A stretch of 64,000 nucleotides of DNA from Strongyloides papillosus (lineage: Eukaryota > Nematoda > Chromadorea > Rhabditida > Strongyloididae). The stretch's first letter is position 1; each line of letters begins with the position of its first letter. Shown here piece after piece: positions 35,444-46,680 of this stretch. A program made the translations under genes and the position numbers. The notes under the pieces were generated by a model, which saw only the letters and a list, made by a program, of their open reading frames with translations, was not told the origin of the DNA and did not search any database. The stretch covers positions 166,410 through 230,409 of the forward strand of contig SRSI01000033.1 of NCBI GenBank assembly GCA_005656395.1, given 5' to 3'.

Positions 35444-37548
35444 AAAAAGCATTATATTTTGGGAGAAATGCTACTGCCATTTAGCTAATTAATTGATTAA
35501 TTAATAAGTTAATATTAATGAATTATATTTATTTTTAGTATAATTCATCAAGGAAAATCTTTATACTCTTTTTATCTTTATTAATAGAAATACAGGAGCC
35601 ATAAAGTTTTGTGTAAATAGATCATTTTATATAACGATTATACCTCTAATTTTACAAAACATCAATACTTTAATTTTCTTTATCTTTGTAATTTTCACTA
35701 TTTGGTACCTAGAAAATGTGAAGTTAATGATTAATATATTATTAATATTTTAAGAAGTATAAAAAAATTGTTTTTATGGTTTTTAAAATAACAAATCGTT
35801 AATGCTTAACATGTTGACGACAACGCCTGTTTTTCGTTTTTTCCACCATGAACCAAAGTTTTTTTTGATTTTTTCAGGCGTGGCTTAATGTAAAGTACTC
35901 GATTCCTGGTAGCCTACTTTTTATTACCGTTTATATGTTTTGTACTTTTTTCCTTTATAGTGCAGAGTACCGTTGTTATGATATTTATTTTTATAAATAT
36001 GATTTTAAATGAAATGATAAACAATAAAAATGTACTAGACAAAAGTTTCGGAAAATTATTTTATACCATCATATAGAGAAAACGACAATTAATATGAGAA
36101 TTCAGGAGATTTAGAAGCAAGAAATTTCGGTCTAATAGGAACCAACATATAAGTCTGATTGATGAAGAAGACGATAACCTAGATTGGAATAGAGTTATAA
36201 GTCAAGACATCTGTTGAGTATTCAAAGATGCAAACAAAATGAATACAAATGTTCTTGTTACTTGTAAAAATCCGATTAAATTTCACAATCAGTTATTTAA
36301 TAACTACGTTATTACATTTTTTACTCAAAAAGCTAATAAGAAAATAGTAGATATCCAATATTTCATATAAGAAAAGTGCTTATGAGATGTGGAAAATGCT
36401 AAAAATACATTTATATTAATTATTTTAACAAAATGGGATTGAGATGTTCATAATTGTAACATATTAGGGTTTTTTTTAATTAAAATTTGTTTTAATAGTT
36501 GTTAGGGAATAAACGATGACTATCAAAGAGTATATATAATATAGCATATTTGTCATTGTATTATTGTCTTTATTTATTAACATCCAACAATAGTAATAAA
36601 TTTTATCATATTTAATTACCTCAAAAGTTGAAAAAAATCTTATGTATTTTTGAAAAATGTTAAATTTTTCTACTGTGATCCCTATTGAGCCACATAGTTC
36701 CTGGTGGTCTTAAAAGCGTGACCATATTCAGTCACATTGTTATAAAAGTTAAATCATAATCCATGTTGTAAAAAATTTAAATTGTAAGAAAATAATGTGA
36801 AATTGTTATAAAAAAAAGTATTTTAATAAGACGTTTGTTTATAAAAGTTTTAGTTTATCTACGTATACGTGACAACAATTTAGTACTTTATTTAGTGATA
36901 TAATGTCTATTACTACTATAAAAAATTCTAGATTTCAATTTCTAGCAAACTTTTTGAAGAATTGACATGCATCTTATTACCAGTGCATCTTATGCTGCTT
37001 TCAATCCCTTTTTTTTAAAAGTAACGCTATGAGAAATTTTGTTATATGTTAAGTATCATATATTTATAATTTAAACACTAAAATTTTTTAAAATATAGTG
37101 TTATAACTTAAACCTACTATACATATAGAAGGATCAATAATCAAACTCTTCACTTCTGTGTTTTTGCTTGTTTTGATTAACCAAACGTTTAAATACTATT
37201 TTTGTTTGTAGAAAATATAACAATTATGTTTTTTTCTTTAAAGATTTAATTAAATAAATATTTATACTTTGTTTGGGACATCTAATAAAATAAAAATTTT
37301 ATATTATTATAATTTTTTGTCAATAAATTCTGTCTTTTTATTTGTTTTAAAAATTTCTTCAAAGCAGTTGAACTTTTTTAACACTATAAAATACTATAAT
37401 TTTTTTTCTGTGTTTGTAATAACAACATTGAATATTTATACTGTATTTATAATGCAAATATCAATAATGTATATAATCAGAAAGTTTTAAATTTAATCAT
37501 ATTAATTGTCTTAGACTTTGATTGAATAAAAAGATTTTATCAATCAAT
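35444..37548. other. spacer between tandem copies 1 and 2
   Basis: The left part is the conserved 3' flank of the tandem unit (TATTTGGTACCTAG at about 35700, also near 39270 and 43260). From about 36735 the sequence aligns with the region upstream of copy 3 from about 40740. A coding-like relic of uncertain origin lies at about 36170-36400. Confidence 0.5.
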
Positions 37549-39029
37549 ATGCTAAAGACTTTCTTTATTTTTCTTTGTATTATTCTTTTTTCACAAATTC
37601 AATCGGTATGTTTTACTTCTAAAATTTAATAATTCATTTTAAGTTGCCAACAATAAATGAGAAAAATTCTCCCAATGAAGATCAAGATGGTAAAAGTTTA
37701 ACAAGAAATACTATGAAAACTTTAGATGACATCTTACACAGAATTAAAGAATTTAATTCAACTATCAATCATCAATTATATTACTTTAGAGGAAGCAAAA
37801 CAGATACTACCAGAAAGAATTCTATAGACAATGAGGTTATGGAAAATCCCGATCTTTTCCAAGGTGATATGATACTTACAAAAACACAAGCAGATGATTT
37901 AGTTGAGAATGTTGTTGAAATAGCTAAAGATTTAGGTGCTGATGTTTCCGACATTTTTGGTAATGCAGAAACTAGAAAAAAGAGAAAAATAGATATGAGT
38001 GCAAATTTTACATGGGACCTTACAATTCCATATACTTTTGACAACCATGTAAAGAAAGAATTAATTAGAGAGGCTTTGAATAAACTTCAAAATGAAACAT
38101 GCCTCAGTTTTAAAGAATATTCTGATTTTATCCCACAAGGTCAAGCTGGTCTAAAATATATTTATGGCCAAGGGTGTTATAGTAATGTTGGTAGAGCACA
38201 TCAAGATAAACATCAAATAATAAGCATTGGTAAAGGTTGTGAACTTATTTCGACAATTCAACACGAAACTATGCACGCACTTGGATTCGTGCATGAACAA
38301 TCAAGAGATGACAGAAATAGATATTTGAAAGTTTATCTAGAAAATGTTAAACCGGGTACGGAAGAAAATTTTATAAAATTAGGATCAAAAAAAGCCAAGA
38401 GGTATGATATACCATATGATTATGGATCTGCAATGCATTATAGCTCATATGCATTCACTAAAAATAAAGAACCTACAATGTTACCATTGAATCCGGTGTA
38501 TAAGAAGACATTAGGCTCTAAGTCAGAAGCCACATTTTTAGATATTAAACTATTAAATAAACATTACTGTAGTAATAAATGTTCAAGTCGAATAACCTGT
38601 ACAAATAACGGATACCAAGACCCAAACTCTTGCGAGCGGTGTAAGTGCTTAAAGGGTTTCACTGGTAGAGATTGTTCTGAAATCGAAAAAGATATATCGT
38701 GCGGTGATCAGGAGTTATTTGCTGATGATAATAATAAAACGTTAAATATTAAAGGAAAAAAGGATTGTGTTTACCACATAAGATCTAAAGATGAAAATAA
38801 GAATGTTAGTATTGTAGTTGGAAAAGTAAATATATATCCAACTTATGGTCTTTTTTGTTATGCTGGAAACAGACTTGAAGTCAAGTTCGAATCAGATAAA
38901 ACTAAGAGTGGGGCGTTTGTCTGCTCAAAAACTGGTGAAACGTTTGAATCAGAAGATAACTATGCAATAATCTATTACAAAAGCATGGAAGATGCAAATT
39001 ACGCCAACATATATTATCAATTAAAATAG
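37549..39029 (+). CDS. astacin metalloprotease, intact + strand tandem copy 2
   Basis: Exons are 37549-37605 (MLKTFFIFLCIILFSQIQS) and 37644-39029, with a 38-base intron in phase 0. The protein is 480 aa. The pro-segment of about 115 residues has the aspartate-switch motif LFQGDMILTK (about residues 90-99) and the basic site RKKRK (about 130). The zinc motif HETMHALGFVHEQSRDDR starts at about residue 226 and the Met-turn is SAMHY. The four astacin-domain cysteines are present (ETCLSF, GQGCYSNVG, GKGCELI, KHYC). EGF is CTNNGYQDPNSCERCKCLKGFTGRDC, followed by CUB (CGDQEL...KSGAFVC...YYQLK). The catalytic set is complete. Predicted to be a secreted zymogen controlled by its pro-segment, unlike the - strand subfamily. 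Confidence 0.94.
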
Positions 39030-41561
39030 CATTATATTTTGACAGAAATACCACTGCTATTTAACTAGTTAATTGATTAATTAATAAGTCAATATCAATG
39101 ATTTATATTGGTTTCTGTATAAATCATCGAAAAAAATTTTATATTTCTTTTTTCTTTACTATATATAAAAGCTAAAAGTCTTGTTTAAATAGATCATTTG
39201 ATATACCGATTACTTCTAATTTTACAATACATCAATGCTTTAATTTTCTTTATCTTTTTAAATTTTCAGTATTTGGTACCTAGGAAATATTAAGTTGATC
39301 TTCATATGTTATTAATATTTTATTTTAAGAAATTCAAAAAAATTTTTGTTATAGTTTTTTAAAATAACAAATTGTTAGTACTTAAAAAAATTCATTCATA
39401 GTGTATGAACAATTAAAAAACAGAAAATACATGAAGTCACTAAAAGATAATGAACTTTCAAAACACTATTTTACCGCAAAAACTTTGAACGACAAGTTTG
39501 ATGTGTTTGAAACAACCTTATCACTTACTAAAATTCTATAAGAATGAAACTTAATTAGAACAAGTCAGATCGATATCAAATTAAAAAAATGTCAAAGGAT
39601 TGTTGAATGTATAGTTATTTCTCAATAACACACAAATTCTACAATGTGTTTTTTGCCAAAAATCACACAGTGGTAAAATACTAATTTTTGTGTAAGAAGT
39701 ATGTTTAGAAATTGAAATAGTAATAGTAATAGAAATATTCTTTTTATTATAAAAACTTAAAATGTGATTTCTAATGTCTATTCGATGCTTCAATGTGTTA
39801 TTAATGTTACTATTATTTTAATGGTGAATAATATTTATATACTTATAGTTGAAATATTAGAGGTATTTTTTGTTATTTATTAAGATAATTCAAGTAAAAA
39901 TTAAATATTGAATAAAATTACTGTATATATTACCAATTTAAAATATAGATTTTTTAATATGTCAGGAATAGTGTAAACAAAATTATTATCAATTTTTAAA
40001 TATTGATAATCCATTTTATATGGTTTTAATACTATATTATTAATAAAAAATATTGTTTTATTAAGTAAATAATTATTTTTTAGATATGCTAAGAATGACA
40101 AAATAATAGTCTACTAACTTTTAAAAATTATTCATATACATCGTAATATGAGTTAAAACGTTTACATACTATATTTATTTTATATTATAATAAGATATTA
40201 TTTTATTTAAATATAAAACATCATAAAAGTTACCATTAAAATAATCAAAATAATTTTAAATTGAGAAGTTTATTAAAAAATAATAATTATAACTGCGATG
40301 AATAAGGAAGAATAATATTTATTTAGATATTATTATTAAAAGCAATTTAATAACTGTATATTAAAAAAAATTTTGTAATCCTAGTAGATTCTTCGGGAGC
40401 CGTGAAGTCTTCCGGGCTTTCGCAATATAAAACGGAACTTAATATAAAATTTTATTAAACCAAAAAAAGAATAAAGTAATACAATGTATAAAAGTTATAA
40501 AAGAATTATAATGTAAATATGTTTTAAAATATTCTCCATCCGTTTCTTATTTAGTCCTCAAGGTGAAAGACGTGTTCCTTTTAACAATTTCTTACATACA
40601 TTTGGTATTGTTGTACATACATTTGATCTGACATAGCGTCCCATGTTCATATTTTCATATACTAAATATTTTAAAAAATAAATACTGTTTATTTGTTATA
40701 CAAGTTACTTGTTTACATTTTTTTTGAAAAATATTCATATAACATTGTTATAAGAGTTAAATTCTAATACATGTTGCAAAAAATGTAAAATGTAAGGGAA
40801 TAATGTGAAACTATTATTAAAAAAAGTAATTTAATTAGATGTCGGTTTATAAAAGTCAGTTTCAATTTATTTAGTGATACGTGGCGGCAATTGGTGTTTT
40901 ATAAAGTAGTATAGTTTCTGTTACTATTAAATAAAACTCTAAATTGCTTTTTTTGACAAAAAATGTTGAAGAATTATCATGCATTTCACTACCAGTGCCA
41001 TTCTATGGGTTTTAAATCTCTTTGTTACAAGTGACGCTATGAAAAATTATTCGTATGTTAGATATCTTATTTTTGTTATTTACATATTTTATTTTTTCTA
41101 AAATGTAATGTTAAAAAAAACCTATTTAGTATATAGAAGAATCAATAATCAAACTTTTCATTTTCGTGTTTCTGCTTTAAAAAATTAACTAAATGTTTGA
41201 ATACTATTTACGCTCTATAAAAAATATAACAATTGTGGTTTTTCTACAAATGATTTAATCAAATAAATATTTATACTTAGTTTATGGACATCTAATAAAA
41301 CAAAAATTTTAGATTATTATAATTGTTTTAAAAATAGATTCTTTCTTTTTATTTGTTTTAAAAATTTCCTCAAGGCCGTTGAATTTTTTTAACACTACAG
41401 GAATATTATAATTTTTCTTCCGTATTTGTAATAACAATGTTGAATATTTATACTGTATTTCTAATACAAATAGCAATAATGTATAAAATCAGAAAGTTTA
41501 AAAAGTAAGCATATCAATTGTCTTATATTTTGATTGAATAAAAAGATTTTACTCAATCAAT
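39030..41561. other. spacer between tandem copies 2 and 3
   Basis: Begins with the repeated 3' flank (to about 39330), then unique AT-rich sequence. A short GC-richer patch lies at 40385-40438 (containing GGGAGCCGTGAAGTCTTCCG). From about 40740 the repeated upstream part of the tandem unit begins. Confidence 0.5.
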
Positions 41562-43038
41562 ATGCAAAAGACTTTCATTATTTTTCTTTGCATTATCTTT
41601 TTTTCACAAATTCAACCGGTATGTTTATATTTTTTATAAATTAATATAGAATTTTAAGTGGCCAGTATTCGGTGGAAAAAATTTCTTTGCTGATGACCAA
41701 AATGGTAAAAGTATAACAAAAAGTGCTATGAAAACTCTAGATGAACTTTTACGCAGAATTAAAAGATTTGTTTCAACTATAAATAATCCTTCAGACAACT
41801 TTAAAGAAGGCAAGACAAATACCACTATTAAGACTTTCAGAGACGATGATGTTATGGAAAATTCCGGTCTTTTTGATGGTGATATAAGGCTTTCAAAAAA
41901 GCAAGCAGAATATTTAATCGACACTGTTGCCGAAGTAGCCGAAGAGTTAGGTGCTAATGTATCCGATATTGTTGGTGATGCAAAAACTAGAAAAAAGAGA
42001 AAAATAGATACAAGATTTGATTATGAGTGGGAGCTTACAATTCCATATATTGTTAATGCTGGTGTTGATAGGAATTTAGTTAGAGAGGCTTTGAAAAAAC
42101 TTGAAAGCGAAACATGTCTCAGATTTCAAGAACATAAAGTTTTCCCACGAGGTCAAGCCGGTCTAAAATACTTTCCTGGTGATGGATGTTATAGTAATGT
42201 TGGTAGACAATCTCTTAATGAATTACAAGAGATAAGTATTGGTCCTGGTTGTAATTTTATTCCAACTATTCAACACGAAACTATGCATGCACTTGGATTC
42301 ACTCATGAACAATCAAGAGCAGATAGAGATAAATATTTAAAAATTCTTATAAACAATGTTAAAGACTTTGCAATAGAAAATTTCCTGAAATTACAATTAA
42401 CAGACGCCTTAGATTATGGTGTACCATACGATTATGGATCTGCAATGCATTATAATTCACATTCATTTAGTAAAAATGGTCAACCTACGATGTTGCCATA
42501 TATTCCGATGTATGAGAAGACAATAGGTTCTAAGTCAGAAGCTACTTTTTTGGACATCATGGTGTTAAATCTCTATTACTGCGAGGATATTTGTTTAAAT
42601 AGAATAACCTGTAAAAATAACGGATACCAAGACCCAAACTCTTGCGAGCGGTGTAAGTGCTTAAAGGGTTTCACCGGTAGAGATTGCTCTGAAATCGAAA
42701 GAAATAGTCAATGCGAAAATCAAGAATTATTTGCTGATGGTACTCAAAAACTTTTATATGTAGACGGAGAAAAAGACTGTGTTTATCACATAAAATCTAA
42801 ATCCGGAAATAGAATTTTGATTGAAGTAAAAACAGTATCTATAAACCCTACTTACGACTATAGTTGTCGCGCTGATAACAAACTTGAGGTCAAGTTTCAA
42901 TTGAATAAAACCACGAGCGGAGCATTTCTTTGTGAAGAAGCGACTCAACGATTTATGTCAGAAAACGATCATGTAATGATACGTTATACAAGCACAAAAT
43001 TTGATAATTTTGCTGAAATATACTACAAAATACAATAG
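41562..43038 (+). CDS. astacin metalloprotease, intact + strand tandem copy 3
   Basis: Exons are 41562-41618 (MQKTFIIFLCIIFFSQIQP) and 41659-43038, with a 40-base intron in phase 0. The protein is 478 aa. The pro-segment has LFDGDIRLSKKQ and a RKKRK site. The zinc motif is HETMHALGFTHEQSRADRDK and the Met-turn SAMHY. EGF (CKNNGYQDPNSC..CKCLKGF) and CUB (CENQEL...TSGAFLC...AEIYYKIQ) follow. All catalytic residues are present. Bases 42155-42794 are nearly identical to the copy-1 pseudogene although the flanking coding sequence is clearly diverged, which indicates gene conversion. The EGF-coding stretch is also nearly identical to copy 2. Confidence 0.94.
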
Positions 43039-44479
43039 AACTATAATTCAACAGGAATGTTACTGTCATCTAACAAATTAATTAATAAAATAATAGTAAT
43101 AATTGATGTAATTTACCAAAAAAAATTTTTATATTGTTTTTCCAATTATTATTATAGGTACGAAAGGCTATAAAGTTTTGATTAAACAGATCATTTGATG
43201 TACCGATTTACATATAATTTTACAAAACATCAATGCTTTAATTGTCTTTATAAATTTTCAGTATTTGGTACCTAGGGTGTATGAAATTGATAATTCACAT
43301 GTATTAGCATTTTGAAAAGTATCAAAAATTTCTAAGCTTTTTTTAAAATAACAAATTGTTTATGTTTAAAAGAACTTATTTATAATGTATGAACATTTAA
43401 AAAAAATTTCATAAAGTTACTTAAAGATAATGAACTTTCAAATTACTACTTTACCAAAAAATCAATTTGTGACTATTTTGGTGTTTTTGGAACAATTTTA
43501 TTACTTTCTTTAATTCTATGATAAATAAAATTAAATTAGAGATAAATCACATCGAGCTGAATTTGGAAATCGCCGGAAAGATTTCGATTGTATGGTTACT
43601 TGTTGTGTTAATATTGTCCAAAGCTTCTGATTTCGAGGTCACTCCTGCGCAATTAGTTTTATACATTGTTTACAGTATTCTTATTATGTGTAATTACAAC
43701 TAGATCGTGTAGAACTAAAGAAGAAAAAAACAGTTTACCATGGAGAAAATTTACTCTACTAAAATGAAGGAATAAGTAACTCTACATAGTTTTAGTAAGA
43801 TGATCTCTATCAGATTCGTTTTTCTTTTTTTCCTCTATATCACTTCATTCTTGGACATATTTCATTCAATGAGTAGAATAGATGTATAGGCTATCAGCAT
43901 TTTGTGGAGAATTCTATCTACCTTATGGAAAAAAATTCATAAAGAATAAGATGATATTTAAAAGCTCAAAATTTCTAAATATCTTTTTTTTACAATATTT
44001 TTATAAAATTTTTAATTTATAGCAAATCTTAACATCCAGGAAATCAAAAAACTTTATATTTATTATGTTTTTAATACCACGTAGAATTTTACTTTTAAAT
44101 CATGTATAAATAAAAAAGTGTTTTATGATTACAAAAAAGATGATAAAACTTTAAAAATTATGAAACAACTGACCAGATCCATTTTAATAATGTAATAATT
44201 TAAAAAATTATTATTCATTCATATTATACAATTAATATTCATGGACTTTATAGTTTCGAAAATTACTATCCTATTATTCTTCAAACAATTCGAAACAAAT
44301 ATTTGATAAAAAAATATCTGTTTTTTCAAAATTTTTACATGTTTTTATGTAGATGTACTTTCAATTGTTAGCCAAAATTTTTCTCTATATAAATTATGGA
44401 AAAAGTATTAAAAGCAATTATTTATTGAAACTCATTTACAGATTAATAAATTTCCATCAATTTATTATTTGCTACAACC
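43039..44479. other. 3' flank of the array, no gene seen
   Basis: Contains the repeated 3' flank (to about 43330) and then unique sequence. A 61-codon frame at 43518-43703 has one hydrophobic segment but no supporting homologue. Confidence 0.4.
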
Positions 44480-45182
44480 ATGCATATTGAAAGAGTTATT
44501 CTTATTATTATATTGGCATTAGTAGCAGTATATGTTTTTGTATGTTACATTTTAAGGTTTAATATTCTTATTATTTTAGTATATTCATAACTGCTTTAAA
44601 TTCTTTGGAGCAGTATTAAAACCTGTATTGGTACCTAAGCCAACTACAACTGTCAGTACTCCCATTCATGTTGAAAAGCCGTCAAGTCCTGAATCTGTAG
44701 CACCTAGTGGTCAAGAAGAAGAAGGAGAAGAGGGAGAAGAAGAAGAGGATGAAGAAAGTAACAGTGAAAGTAGTAGCGAAAGTAGCAGTAGCCAAGAAAG
44801 TGAAGAGGAAGAAGGAAATTACAGCGATGAAGAAGGAGAAGAGAGTGGTGAAGAGGAAGAAAATGATGGTAGTAATGTCGAAGAAAGCAGTTCAGAATCT
44901 AGTAATAATAGTTCTGAAAGTGATGAAAGTGGAAAGAAAAGTGAAGAGAGTAAAGAAGATGAAGAGGAAGAAGAGGAAGAAAAAGATGATGAAGACGAAG
45001 AAGAAGAAGAGGATGAAGATGAAGAGGAAGATGAAGAAGAAGAAGAAGATGAGGAAGAAAAGGAAGATGAGGATGAAGATGAAGAAGATGATGAAAAAAA
45101 GGATAAAAAATCACAAAAAAAGAACAAATCATCTAAAGGCAGTGACCAAGGTAGAAAATCAAGAGCCAGAAGATTTGCATAA
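44480..45182 (+). CDS. acidic Glu/Asp/Ser-rich protein with N-terminal hydrophobic segment
   Basis: Exons are 44480-44539 (20 codons, MHIERVILIIILALVAVYVF) and 44580-45182, with a 40-base intron in phase 0. The protein is 220 aa. The N-terminus is a signal peptide or signal anchor. About residues 40-55 are Thr/Pro/Ser-rich. From about 65 to 195 the sequence is almost entirely Glu, Asp and Ser, with Ser-rich blocks (SESSSESSSSQESEEE) giving way to pure acidic runs. The tail is basic (KKDKKSQKKNKSS...RKSRARRFA). No enzymatic domain. If secreted, it would be a highly charged, possibly phosphorylated or calcium-binding surface protein. If the N-terminus is an anchor, the acidic part faces one side of a membrane. 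The antisense Ser-rich frame and the +1 Lys/Met-rich frame are shadows of this repeat. Confidence 0.75.
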
Positions 45183-45413
45183 ATTCAGCATACCATATAT
45201 AAACTGAAATATTGAAAAATAATTTCATACATTTCATCTATGAAAACTTTCTCTTTTTAAATAAAAAATTTTTATAAATAATGACATCAAATATTATAAA
45301 ATCTAGAATACAAATAATTCTTTTTTTAATATTTAAGAAGAAAGTTTTAAATATCGTGTGATAATACAATATAAAAGATTGATCGAAAGTTGTATTGTAT
45401 AGAATTTGTCGAA

Positions 45414-45860
45414 ATGAAATACTTTTTTTTCTTTATACTATTTGCTAATTATCTAATTAAAACTAAAGGAAATTTCAGTCTTGGAGCTTGGACTCCTATT
45501 GATACAACTACAGAAAATGTTATTGACCTTGCTAAGAAAGCTGTAGAAAAATTCAATTTCGAAGAAAATGAAGAAGTTGAGTTCTCTGGTGTTTCAAATG
45601 CATTACAACAAGTTGTAGCAGGAATGAATTATAAATTAATAATTAAAACGACATTGAAAGAATGTCCTATTAAAAATAAGTGTATAAAATATCTTGAGGC
45701 AACGATATTTGAGCAAGTTTGGACAAATACGTTGAATATTACTGTTGAAGCCTTACCTCCTGTAACAACAGAGACTCCTACTCGAAGCATTTACAAATCA
45801 ATTCACTTGGAGACTTCAGTTGAAGAATATATTAAAAGTTTTTATTCATATCAAAAATAA
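45414..45860 (+). CDS. cystatin (cysteine protease inhibitor), secreted
   Basis: I chose the ATG at 45414 because it begins a clean signal peptide (MKYFFFFILFANYLIKTKG); an upstream in-frame ATG at 45390 adds eight residues before it. The protein is 148 aa, single exon. Cystatin signatures are the N-terminal glycine (SLGAW, about residue 24), the first-hairpin motif QVVAG at residues 66-70, and a second-hairpin tryptophan (EQVW, about 103). There are only two cysteines in the domain (84 and 90), fewer than vertebrate type-2 cystatins. The C-terminal part is extended and Thr/Pro-containing. The family inhibits papain-like cathepsins by plugging the active-site cleft, and secreted nematode cystatins are known to affect host antigen processing. 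Its neighbours are the secreted proteases. Confidence 0.85.
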   Translation: MKYFFFFILFANYLIKTKGNFSLGAWTPIDTTTENVIDLAKKAVEKFNFEENEEVEFSGVSNALQQVVAGMNYKLIIKTTLKECPIKNKCIKYLEATIFEQVWTNTLNITVEALPPVTTETPTRSIYKSIHLETSVEEYIKSFYSYQK

Positions 45861-46680
45861 TTTTAGATAACATTCCATTTTATTCTCCTAGCATGGAGTA
45901 TAGTATAAATATTTCAAACTTGAAATGACTATAAAATTTTTATTTATTAAAATTTTTTATTCTACAAATAGAGAGACAAAAACATAATTGTGATTGAACA
46001 CAATAATGAAACTAGTATCGAAAATTTACTTTTAGCATGTTCTCGTCTTGATCACATTTTTAAAATCAATTAGTTTACCTTGGAAAATATATCCTAAAAC
46101 TTCAGAGAAAACTATACTCAAGATTATAAATAATATTTTTGAAGTATATTACAATAATCTTAAATCAATTACAGGTTTATGTAGAAAAAGTTTCTTTTCA
46201 TTCGTTAAAATTAATCATATATATTCTCTATTTTCCTTGAATGAATTCAAACATTTTCCTTATGTTTAAATGACAAGATAGAAGAATTAAATAAATAAAA
46301 AAATATTCATATCATTTTGTTAGAAATATCAATGATGAATCATCATCATTGAAACATTTGCAATATTCAAATAAAAATTAGTGAGCAAAAAGCACCTCTA
46401 TGTACTTTGTTGTACATATGAAATGTACCTTTAAAAGATTAAAATTTAACATAAATAAAAATACTAAACTATAGATTTAAATACGAATCTATGTACCTAA
46501 TCACTATTTACTTTTAAGATTTATTTACATACTAGTTTATCACATTCTTCAGAAATGATTCATATAGGTATTTATTATAATTTTACAAAAAACAAAGATA
46601 TTGAGATATTATTCGGATTTAATTATATACAATTTAAAGTAATAGCCAAAAAAACTAATATACATATGAGGTCTGGTTTG
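45861..46680. other. intergenic, one unassigned small frame
   Basis: A 73-codon frame at 46048-46269 (starting MITFLKSISLPWKIYPKTSEKT) has no clear signal peptide or family. It could be a decayed secreted-protein exon but I cannot support that. Confidence 0.35.

Noticed and set aside
37781..38044. Minus-strand 87-codon frame
   Set aside because: Antisense to the intact astacin exon at 37644-39029. Similar antisense frames over the other astacins were dropped for the same reason.
44819..45127. Minus-strand Ser-rich open frame and + strand Lys/Met-rich frame
   Set aside because: Both are other-frame shadows of the acidic repeat at 44580-45182.
46048..46269. Possible second cystatin (SLPWKIYPKTSEKT resembles the N-terminal region)
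   Set aside because: No QVVAG-like motif follows in any frame, so the resemblance is not enough.
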